From assembly GCA_910579955.1 (NCBI GenBank), contig CAJTWE010000037.1, forward strand, positions 1 to 14,163: a stretch of 14,163 nucleotides of DNA. Direction: 5' to 3'. The notes beneath the pieces were generated by a model. That model was not told the DNA's origin, made no database searches, and was given only the letters and a program-made list of their open reading frames with translations. Both the position numbers and the translations under genes were made by a program. This DNA comes from an uncultured Ruminococcus sp. GTDB taxonomy: Bacteria > Bacillota > Clostridia > Oscillospirales > Ruminococcaceae. The stretch's first letter is position 1, and the number at the start of each line of letters is the position of its first letter. Positions 1 through 5,902 of the stretch are shown here, in pieces.

Positions 1-51
1 ACACATTCGTTTTTTTACTTTTTGCCTATTGACATTTTACCGTAGGACTCC
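1..51 (+). repeat. Left terminal inverted repeat (TIR-L), 51 bp
   Basis: These 51 bases match the reverse complement of 14112-14162 at every position, including the T7 and T5 runs. The match stops abruptly after ...GGACTCC, where the two inner flanks differ. The outer end reads ACACATTCG; the right copy has one more base outside it (T when read in this orientation). The repeat contains TTGACA at 29-34, so a perfect -35 hexamer points inward. An inverted repeat at both window ends marks element boundaries such as those of a transposon or a linear replicon. Which of these it is cannot be told from the window, because the flanking DNA and any target-site duplication are not shown. Confidence 0.93.
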
Positions 52-76
52 TGCAATCAATAATTATTTAATATTT

Positions 77-346
77 TTAGACGCCAAAAAATATCGTGTG
101 ATATTTTTTAATGTACGCTTCAGTTTCATATGAACATGAAAGGCATTTTTGTTTTATCATGTTTACATTTTCATTGTCAAGACATTTTCTTACCATATCT
201 TCAATGTCAGCAATAATGACCTCTTCACTCCAACCGTTTTACATTGCAAAAACAATCAAATCTGAATATCCAAGCTGTATTCTGTTGAGATATCCAATCA
301 TTATGTCTATGTATGGTCTCCTGAACGTGTCTAAATAATTGTACAT
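77..346 (-). pseudogene. Small orphan protein gene broken by an in-frame TAA
   Basis: On the minus strand a perfect AGGAGG (355-360) lies 8 nt before ATG at 346. The frame reads MYNYLDTFRRPYIDIMIGY and on to residue 35, meets TAA at 241-239, then continues open for 53 more codons (starting NGWSEEVIIADIEDMVRKCL) to a TAA at 79-77. Both halves look like real protein: amphipathic, charged, normal codons. The full reading would be about 89 residues. A CAA-to-TAA change (Gln to stop) would explain the break, giving ...AMQNGW.... I do not recognise the family. The alternatives are a genuine 35-aa peptide or a sequencing error. The second half has ATG codons but no ribosome binding site near them, so separate translation is unlikely. 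The plus-strand frame over the same DNA is a shadow. Confidence 0.6.
86..109 (-). terminator. AT-only hairpin at the end of the broken left gene
   Basis: AAAAAATATC (86-95) and GATATTTTTT (100-109) form a perfect 10-bp stem with a 4-nt loop. Read on the minus strand, the stem ends in six T, and it overlaps the last codons of the broken gene next to the TIR. It could be a weak intrinsic terminator for leftward transcription. It also contains the octamer TGTGATAT (97-104) that recurs around the 8.1-8.3 kb promoters, so an operator role is an alternative. Confidence 0.45.
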
Positions 347-360
347 AATCTTTTCCTCCT

Positions 361-542
361 GAATTTTTTGATTTTTGGTAGTGCTATTTTTTCATATAAT
401 CCGTTATCACCTGATTTCATGCATTTATTTTATTATACTGTTATTGGTGTTTTATTTTTTAAAAAAGCTCAGTAAAAATAATCTGACTTATATATATTTC
501 AAGTCTCTAATCACCGGAATGATATAGATATTAGTTCAAAAA
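361..542. other. Intergenic, AT-rich, possible minus-strand promoter
   Basis: No convincing gene is seen here. It lies upstream of the broken minus-strand gene. A TATAAT hexamer exists on the minus strand (432-437), but no good -35 sits 16-18 nt away, so promoter assignment is weak. A T6A6 tract lies at 465-476. Confidence 0.3.
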
Positions 543-653
543 CACAATTCTGGAAGTTTGAAAATTCTAAATGGTGAAAAATGCACATTCCCCATAATAT
601 AATAAGGGAAATGCGCAAAAATCACCAAATTCCAGAATTGCGTCGCTTATTCT
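543..653 (+). repeat. Long imperfect palindrome, copy 1
   Basis: This roughly 110-bp segment is repeated in the same orientation at 2873-2985. Two blocks are identical: 25 bases (571-595 = 2902-2926) and 30 bases (612-641 = 2945-2974). Each copy is also an imperfect palindrome. The outer arms are CAATTCTGGAA / TTCCAGAATTG. The inner arms run from TGGTGA through TGC and CATTCCCC to their complements, with an A5/A5 mismatch bulge. The centre is AT-rich. It could fold as a cruciform or, on single-stranded DNA, as a long hairpin. Its function is unknown; candidates are a single-strand priming site, a MITE-like repeat or a recombination remnant. Confidence 0.82.
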
Positions 654-682
654 ATATAAAAAGTGTAAATACTAATATTAAT

Positions 683-749
683 GCGAATATCCTCTTTTAT
701 AGTGAATTTTCACAGAAATTCACTTATATTCGCTTGACAAAAGTGAATT
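683..749 (+). promoter_or_regulatory. Nested dyads, likely operator of the AlbA regulator
   Basis: Two nested perfect inverted repeats lie upstream of and against the promoter: GCGAATAT (683-690) with ATATTCGC (726-733), and inside it AGTGAATTT (701-709) with AAATTCACT (716-724). A third GTGAATT (743-749) falls in the spacer between -35 and -10. Three copies of one heptamer around a consensus promoter suggest repression. The downstream gene encodes a winged-HTH protein, so autoregulation is the simplest idea (inference). Confidence 0.55.
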
Positions 750-762
750 CTATAAGTATAAT
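734..762 (+). promoter_or_regulatory. Consensus sigma-A promoter for the AlbA regulator
   Basis: TTGACA (734-739), a 17-nt spacer and TATAAT (757-762) match the housekeeping consensus at all 12 positions. The predicted start of transcription is near 769, giving a leader of about 28 nt before the ATG at 797. Such a strong promoter would normally need repression, which fits the GTGAATT boxes inside and upstream of it. Confidence 0.88.
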
Positions 763-796
763 AAAAACAGAGTATCTTAATCAGGGAGATGTTTAT

Positions 797-2092
797 ATGA
801 ATTTTGAAACAGAAAACATTGAATTTAAAGCGCAGTTTACTGAGGAAATTTATAAAGAGGTAATCGCTTTTGCAAATACAGACGGCGGCATTATTTATGT
901 AGGTATTGACGATGATGGAAATGTAAAAGGACTTGATGACGTAGATAAAGAATACACACGTATCACAAATGGAATTCGTGATGCCATTATGCCCGATGTA
1001 ACCATGTTTGTAAGATTCACCATACAGGAAAATAAAGTTGTACGTATTACTGTCAATGAAGGTACAAACAAACCATATTATCTCAAAGGCAAAGGACTGA
1101 AGCCGAGTGGTGTATATGTACGTCAAGGAACATCAAGTGCTTCGGCATCTCCTGAAAAAATTCGTCAGATGATAAAAGAAAGCGATGGAGATAACTTTGA
1201 AGAAATGCGTTCCATGAATCAGGAACTCACCTTTATCTCAGCATCAGATGCCTTTAAAAACTATAGTGTGGATTTCAGCAAAGAAAAATATCGTGTACTT
1301 GGAATTACGCAGAATAATAACGGTCTGTACACAAATCTTGCAATGATTATTTCTGATCAATGTCAGCATACTGTAAAGGTAGCCGTATTTGCTGATGAGG
1401 CTAACACGATATTCAAGGACAGCAGAGAGTTTAGTGGTTCAGTATTTAAACAGCTCGAAAACACTTACACCTATCTGATGCTCTGCAACAATACTGCTTC
1501 TACATTTGAAGGATTAAAGCGTATTGACAGGCATGATTATCCGGAAGAAGCAATCCGTGAAGCTTTGCTGAATGCAATCGTTCATAGAGACTACGGATTC
1601 AGTGGAAGTATTATTATAAATATTAACGAAAAGGAAGCAGAGTTTATTTCGATTGGCGGACTTCTTCCGGGGCTTATGCCTGATGACATCCGCAGTGGAA
1701 TATCTCAGCCAAGAAATAAAAATCTTGCTGAAATTTTTCATCGACTTCATTTGATCGAATCATATGGCACAGGTATACGAAAGATATACAGTCTTTATCA
1801 TAATTGTCCTGCACAGCCACGTATTGAAGTAACTCAAAATACTTTCAAAATCATTCTCCCAAATATGAATACTGCGGCTTTATCAGAACCTTCAAACAAA
1901 ATACCGGTGACTCCACAGATGCAATCAATACTTGACCATATAGCCAATAATGGGTACATTACAGATGAAGAAATAGGAAGTTTACTATGTCTTAAAAAAA
2001 CAAGAATATTCAATCTTACAAAACAAATGCGGGAACTTGGGCTTATCGTTGTTGATGGCAGAGGCAAGGATAAAAGATACCTTCTGAAATAA
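797..2092 (+). CDS. AlbA_2 domain / HATPase-like / winged-HTH transcriptional regulator (COG2865 type), 431 aa
   Basis: Predicted DNA-binding regulator of the Schlafen AlbA_2 group. Residues about 5-120 form the AlbA_2 domain; the typical FANTDGGIIYVGIDDDG block is at 25-41 and the VYVRQGTSSASAS block near 110. Residues about 250-340 match the C-terminal HATPase_c_4-like region of COG2865 (EEAIREALLNAIVHRDY, then YGTGIRKI). A winged HTH fills about 375-431, ending in a basic wing (GRGKDKRYLLK). I chose ATG 797 because AGGGAG ends about 7 nt upstream and the consensus promoter lies just before it. An open frame extends back to 581 but runs through the promoter and the palindrome, so that start is rejected. 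The gene and the next one lie between the two palindrome copies. The target is unknown; autoregulation is likely from the dyads at its promoter. Confidence 0.88.
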   Translation: MNFETENIEFKAQFTEEIYKEVIAFANTDGGIIYVGIDDDGNVKGLDDVDKEYTRITNGIRDAIMPDVTMFVRFTIQENKVVRITVNEGTNKPYYLKGKGLKPSGVYVRQGTSSASASPEKIRQMIKESDGDNFEEMRSMNQELTFISASDAFKNYSVDFSKEKYRVLGITQNNNGLYTNLAMIISDQCQHTVKVAVFADEANTIFKDSREFSGSVFKQLENTYTYLMLCNNTASTFEGLKRIDRHDYPEEAIREALLNAIVHRDYGFSGSIIININEKEAEFISIGGLLPGLMPDDIRSGISQPRNKNLAEIFHRLHLIESYGTGIRKIYSLYHNCPAQPRIEVTQNTFKIILPNMNTAALSEPSNKIPVTPQMQSILDHIANNGYITDEEIGSLLCLKKTRIFNLTKQMRELGLIVVDGRGKDKRYLLK

Positions 2093-2206
2093 ATATACTA
2101 TCTAATAATACAACAAAGAAGTATGGTGTTCCAAGAGATCTTTCCTCAAGTAGATATGTATTAACAGGGATAATATGCCCCTGAATTATAGCTGGCAGGT
2201 GATCAA

Positions 2207-2767
2207 ATGAAATGGAAAAAAATCGCAGCAGTATGTATGCTTATAATTATGACAGCTACATTTCAAGGCTGTGCAGATATAAAAGATGAAATCTCTAATT
2301 TCAAAAAAGCTGTAGAAGAACATAAAAATTCGGAATATAGAAGTGCGCAGAATGAAGCTGCATTTCTGGTTGATGCGATAGAAAGAAAGGATGCACAAGC
2401 GATTAAAGATAAGTTTTCTCCTTACGCACAAAGTAATATCGGCAATCTGGATGCAAAAATCGATCGCTTGATTGAAGAGTTCCCGGGATGGAATGATGAT
2501 TATGAAGTGACAGATACCTCTGAACGTTGGTCCAATCATGGTAAGATAACATATATGCTGACGCCCTCTTTTGACTTTGATGTAGACGGCAAAACATATC
2601 GTATGCGTATTATCTATTATACAGAATCAGATGAAGATGAGTCGAAATTAGGCTATTATTCTATTCAGATATATGAAAGATTTAATTACGAATATTCGAG
2701 TGATGTTTATATGCATGGCGTAGATGATGAGCCGGATATCTTACTATGGGATTATACAAAAGATTAG
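2207..2767 (+). CDS. Lipoprotein, probable DUF5104 family, 186 aa
   Basis: The N terminus has a basic start (MKWKK), a hydrophobic stretch and a lipobox-like FQGC with Cys22, so the mature protein is probably lipid-anchored outside the membrane. Residues about 47-165 resemble DUF5104 lipoproteins of Firmicutes: an AFLVDAIERKDAQAIKDKF block, then the DAKIDRLIEEFPG helix, then beta strands ending YYSIQIYERF. The C terminus is very acidic. AGGTGA lies just before ATG 2207; the stretch AGGTGATCAAATG contains a GATC. It follows the regulator by 114 nt, which hold no clear terminator and only a weak -10-like ATAATAT, so co-transcription is possible. A strong terminator follows. The molecular function is unknown. 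Confidence 0.85.
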   Translation: MKWKKIAAVCMLIIMTATFQGCADIKDEISNFKKAVEEHKNSEYRSAQNEAAFLVDAIERKDAQAIKDKFSPYAQSNIGNLDAKIDRLIEEFPGWNDDYEVTDTSERWSNHGKITYMLTPSFDFDVDGKTYRMRIIYYTESDEDESKLGYYSIQIYERFNYEYSSDVYMHGVDDEPDILLWDYTKD

Positions 2768-2801
2768 CGAATTTACGGATTGAATATATTATTTATGCAA
2801 G

Positions 2802-2841
2802 AGTAACAGAGCGCAGCAAAACCGCACTCTGTTACTTTTTT
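2802..2841 (+). terminator. Intrinsic terminator after the lipoprotein gene
   Basis: AGTAACAGAG (2802-2811) pairs with CTCTGTTACT (2827-2836), followed by six T (2836-2841). It ends the regulator-lipoprotein unit. Confidence 0.88.
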
Positions 2842-2872
2842 ATTATGTTTCATTTCATCTCTCAGTCAAGGA

Positions 2873-2985
2873 CGCAACTCTGGAAGTTTTTTAATCTTTC
2901 AATGGTGAAAAATGCACATTCCCCATATATATATTAAGGGGGATTGCGCAAAAATCACCAAATTCCAGAATTGCATCGCTCATTC
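2873..2985 (+). repeat. Long imperfect palindrome, copy 2
   Basis: Second copy of the 543-653 repeat, same orientation, with the same outer arms (GCAACTCTGGAA / TTCCAGAATTGC) and inner arms (TGGTGA...CATTCCCC / GGGGGATTGCGCA...TCACCA). It begins right behind the stop of the minus-strand primase-helicase gene. Its homology to copy 1 runs over that gene's last codons (ATG GAA TGA here, ATA GAA TAA in copy 1). It may serve as the 3' end structure of that gene, but there is no clear T-run, so it is not a typical terminator. Confidence 0.82.
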
Positions 2986-5430
2986 CATCATAGCCTGGTC
3001 AATCGGAAAACGTGCAAATACTTTCACCATACAGTCAAATCTTAGTAGTCTTGCTCTGCCTACCGCTTGTTCTAACAACGATTCCAGCATCCAAAGCTGA
3101 ATCATTTGCAGTTTTTCATTATCAAAAGAATTGATATGAAAATCATAACCGTTATACGTTGTTCTCATCGAACGCATATTGCAATTATCTACATTCACAC
3201 CTGCTGCCATACCATACAGCTTGTACACAAGTTCATCTACATTCGGCAAACCAATTACAGATATATTTTTACCCTCCATACAGTTCAAACCTTCAATCGC
3301 TCCATAGTGATAGTTGGTATGAAACAAATCCTCAAACGCCTTGAATGTAATAACTACATCATCACCGATTCTATCTTTCAAATACTCCATAATACCCTTC
3401 TGTTCCAGCAGTACATGACGGCTGAATGTATACTTCGGATAAAGTTTTAGCTTTCCCATATATTCAGCCATTTTACAAGGATAATCATAAACAGAATAAT
3501 GCATGAGCATTCTATAAATCTCAGCATTTGCAGTAGCCGACATAACAATTACCTTTTCACACGGAAGCCATTTTCTCTTTAAAAAAGTTGTTGTCTTACC
3601 ATCATTATAAATATAACATGATTCCGCTAAATCAAGAATATTACCATCTACATTTTCTAAGGCTGAAATCAATTCTTCTGTTAGTTCAATCTCATCATTT
3701 TCATGATAATCATATCTCCGATAACCCTCCGTAGCTAAAATACTTTTTAGCTTTTTCACAACCTGATAGGAAAAACAATCACTCTTTATCGCCCAAAGAA
3801 TATCCTTATTATCAACACTGTGTGTAGATAACATTGTACGCATAATATCTTCATCAATAATAACTTCTCTATCATCTAACAGACTACTATTTTTCTTTTG
3901 TAAAAGCAATCTGTCATGTGTCGTAATGATATGACCTTTAAAATCTTTTACCATTCCAAGCGCTTCAAGATAGTTTCTTAAAGCGATATAATCGGGATGC
4001 TCTGACGGTATCTGTTCACATAAATCATTCATCATTTTCAGCGCATATTTGCCCGCTCCAATCGCATAAATATGCTTGATTTTCTCTTGTATCTCGGATG
4101 AAAAATCAGGCATTTCAGGCGTATAGGTAATATTTTTAATACCCTTATAAATTGCTTTATAGTACACTTCCATTTTCAATTTATGCGTTGGTACTGCTAT
4201 CAAAAATGTTTTCCCTGCATTTTGACACAGATAATCAAGATATAGATTTGTCTTGCCAATTCCTGTTTGAGCTCGGATAATATGTACACCATGATGTTCT
4301 GAAGAAATTGCTTGCAGGAACTTTCCTTTTAAGTCAATCTCTGCTTCTTCGATGGATACATATTCTTTCTTCATGGTCTGTAAAATAGTAGAATGCCCTG
4401 GTTTTGCAGTCAAAATCATATTCTTTGCATGCAAACATTCTAATGCATAAGGGCAGCTATTACATCCTTGTGGCTGATAATTCATTGCTATCATAATATT
4501 TAAAATAACATTCCAATTGCGAGTATGATATGATGTACAGTATTCATTTTCAGGCGCATTCAGAACTCTTAAAAATTCCTTCTTTCCCTTTTCGATATTG
4601 ATAAGATTGGTGGCAATATGAAATAATTCAGGATAATAGTAATACTCTGTACCATCAACGAAATTCCTATACAAACGACATCTATTATACAGTACATTCC
4701 AATTGAAATCCCTTGTTACAATTCTTCTATTTTTGCTTCTTGCGTTACAGATTGGAGCAGGAAAATTTGCTCCCTCATAAACAAACTTACCATCATTTAA
4801 GACCGGTAAAATCCCGTCATATTTTACACCAAGACCGTGATAAAATTTCTTTATCTCTCTTGTATAATGGCTTTCACCATATCTGTCATTCATATATGTA
4901 ACAAAAGAAATCAGCATATCCTGCCCTGAAATTTCAATTGGTTCATCTGCAAGTTCAAGCAAACCCTTACCGCCAAAGAACATACGAGAACTATCCTTGC
5001 ATGCCTTATCACATTCACCAAAGATTTTCATAAACATTGCAAGAATAATTTCAACTGTAAATGCATCACAAATCATATCGCTTAACGCAAATACAACACG
5101 AAACTTTTCATGTTCGTTTGTATATGAAAATGTCTTGTACGCAAACAATATTGGAAGTCTATAATGTTCGGCACATTCTTTAATTTCAGCAAAAGCCACG
5201 CCATTATCAAAGTCCAATGCAATTAACTGCTGACCAATAAATTTTTCTTTCCTACGTTTTTCGTTATAAATTGCAGGACTAAATGTACAACCACACTCCC
5301 CTACCTCATATGCAAGCTTATCATAAGCGATACTTTGAGTATAAAGCTGATTATTGATTTTCCCGATTTCATTTCCTGTGGGCTTTTCTGAATGACGTTT
5401 TTTATCAAATGAAACCTGATATTCTTTCAT
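2980..5430 (-). CDS. AEP primase - SF2 helicase fusion, putative replication protein, 816 aa
   Basis: Likely initiates and drives DNA synthesis for the element. The N-terminal third resembles an archaeo-eukaryotic (PrimPol-type) primase: the acidic pair in ALDFDNG (D73, D75), then EKFRVVFALS (about 108-117), then DSSRMFFGG (about 146-154). A CxxCx5CxH cluster (C323, C326, C332, H334) suggests bound metal. The C-terminal half has SF2 helicase motifs: Walker A AQTGIGKT (387-394), IAVPTH, ITTHDRLLL, DEAD-box variant IIDEDI (D526, E527, D528), MSATA (630-634) and QAVGRARLLR (788-797). I chose ATG 5430 because AGGAG (5441-5445) lies 10 nt upstream. An in-frame ATG at 5508 would add 26 residues but has no Shine-Dalgarno and would start about 17 nt after the predicted transcription start. 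Primase assignment is by motif only; helicase assignment is firm. Confidence 0.85.
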   Translation of the reverse strand: MKEYQVSFDKKRHSEKPTGNEIGKINNQLYTQSIAYDKLAYEVGECGCTFSPAIYNEKRRKEKFIGQQLIALDFDNGVAFAEIKECAEHYRLPILFAYKTFSYTNEHEKFRVVFALSDMICDAFTVEIILAMFMKIFGECDKACKDSSRMFFGGKGLLELADEPIEISGQDMLISFVTYMNDRYGESHYTREIKKFYHGLGVKYDGILPVLNDGKFVYEGANFPAPICNARSKNRRIVTRDFNWNVLYNRCRLYRNFVDGTEYYYYPELFHIATNLINIEKGKKEFLRVLNAPENEYCTSYHTRNWNVILNIMIAMNYQPQGCNSCPYALECLHAKNMILTAKPGHSTILQTMKKEYVSIEEAEIDLKGKFLQAISSEHHGVHIIRAQTGIGKTNLYLDYLCQNAGKTFLIAVPTHKLKMEVYYKAIYKGIKNITYTPEMPDFSSEIQEKIKHIYAIGAGKYALKMMNDLCEQIPSEHPDYIALRNYLEALGMVKDFKGHIITTHDRLLLQKKNSSLLDDREVIIDEDIMRTMLSTHSVDNKDILWAIKSDCFSYQVVKKLKSILATEGYRRYDYHENDEIELTEELISALENVDGNILDLAESCYIYNDGKTTTFLKRKWLPCEKVIVMSATANAEIYRMLMHYSVYDYPCKMAEYMGKLKLYPKYTFSRHVLLEQKGIMEYLKDRIGDDVVITFKAFEDLFHTNYHYGAIEGLNCMEGKNISVIGLPNVDELVYKLYGMAAGVNVDNCNMRSMRTTYNGYDFHINSFDNEKLQMIQLWMLESLLEQAVGRARLLRFDCMVKVFARFPIDQAMME

Positions 5431-5531
5431 AGATAACACACTCCTAATAAGATAAGTTTTTTTACTTTCTTGTTTGGCGTGTGTTATTTTTTTATCTTCT
5501 GACAACATATCAGTAAACGCATATTTTGCAG

Positions 5532-5560
5532 ATTTTAGCGATAAAAAAATCTGCCTTCAA
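5532..5560 (-). promoter_or_regulatory. Promoter of the primase-helicase gene with overlapping dyad
   Basis: On the minus strand, TTGAAG (5555-5560), a 17-nt spacer and TAAAAT (5532-5537) form a good promoter. A perfect 9-bp inverted repeat, GCAGATTTT (5528-5536) with AAAATCTGC (5546-5554), covers the -10 and most of the spacer. It has no trailing T-run, so it looks more like an operator than a terminator. Predicted transcription begins near 5525, about 95 nt before the chosen start codon. Confidence 0.55.
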
Positions 5561-5582
5561 TCAAAGACATGACATCATGATA

Positions 5583-5613
5583 GAGACAGAAAATTATTTA
5601 ATTAAATTATATA
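5583..5613 (+). promoter_or_regulatory. Possible promoter of the structured RNA
   Basis: GAGACA (5583-5588) and TTATAT/TATATA (5607-5613), spaced 18-19 nt, could drive the RNA from about 5619. The -10 is reasonable and the -35 weak. It faces away from the primase-helicase promoter. Confidence 0.35.
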
Positions 5614-5618
5614 GATAG

Positions 5619-5778
5619 ACACCATGGCTGGATTTGAGGAGGAGAGCTTCAGGCGGAGCATCAAATCCAGCCGAAGACAGAGGGGCACTGTTTATGACCT
5701 CTGTATCTCACATCCTCGTGTCAAGCTCTTTACTTCTCTAATGACACCCTGTGCGGCAGTGGCACAGGGGATTTTTTG
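5619..5778 (+). ncRNA. Unrecognised structured small RNA, about 160 nt
   Basis: Four consecutive perfect stems in about 145 nt, ending in a terminator, indicate a folded RNA. Stem 1 is 12 bp, GGCTGGATTTGA (5626-5637) with TCAAATCCAGCC (5661-5672), closing a purine-rich 23-nt loop that starts GGAGGAGAG. Stem 2 is ACAGAGG (5677-5683) with CCTCTGT (5698-5704). Stem 3 is GTGTCA (5718-5723) with TGACAC (5742-5747). Stem 4 is CCCTGTGC (5747-5754) with GCACAGGG (5762-5769), followed by T6; stems 3 and 4 share one base. The local base composition is more GC-rich than its surroundings. A plus-strand frame opens at 5624 but runs through all stems and the next inverted repeat, so coding is unlikely. I do not recognise a known RNA class. 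Its place between the replication gene and the 727-aa gene suggests control of copy number or of the nearby genes (inference). Confidence 0.7.
5747..5777 (+). terminator. Intrinsic terminator of the structured RNA
   Basis: CCCTGTGC / GCACAGGG, an 8-bp GC-rich stem with a 7-nt loop, is followed by GA and six T (5772-5777). It is a strong plus-strand terminator with no plus-strand protein gene before it, which supports an RNA gene upstream. Confidence 0.88.
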
Positions 5779-5795
5779 CTTTTTAGAATTTTTTT

Positions 5796-5877
5796 CGGAT
5801 TTCAAATTTTTTCATGAGATTTTTCTCACAAAGCCAGGGAATTACGAATTTTTTCAGGCAAAAAAATTTGAAATCCG
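5796..5877. repeat. 17-bp perfect inverted repeat with an inner hairpin (cruciform-like)
   Basis: CGGATTTCAAATTTTTT (5796-5812) is exactly complementary to 5861-5877. The 48-nt interior holds a small perfect hairpin, TGAGA-TTTT-TCTCA (5815-5828), and an AATTACGAATT motif (5840-5850). It therefore folds as a branched structure. It lies between the RNA terminator and the 3' end of the convergent 727-aa gene. No T-run follows the stem on either strand, so it is not a classical terminator. A replication or processing site is possible, but nothing proves it. Confidence 0.8.
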
Positions 5878-5902
5878 TAATATTTTCAGAAAAGACAAAA
5901 AA

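Noticed and set aside
1..51. Terminal repeats as an assembly artefact
   Set aside because: Artefacts of circular molecules give direct repeats, not inverted ones, and genes with terminators end neatly at both repeats. Not fully excluded without reads.
581..796. Upstream extension of the AlbA regulator to ATG 581
   Set aside because: It would run through the palindrome and the consensus promoter. The ribosome binding site and the AlbA_2 domain start support ATG 797.
2842..2979. Palindrome copy 2 as an ordinary bidirectional terminator
   Set aside because: It has mismatched arms, no T-run and a distant homologous copy upstream of another gene, so a simple terminator does not explain it.
5431..5508. 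26-residue extension of the primase-helicase to ATG 5508
   Set aside because: No Shine-Dalgarno before it, while AGGAG stands before ATG 5430. It remains possible as an alternative start.
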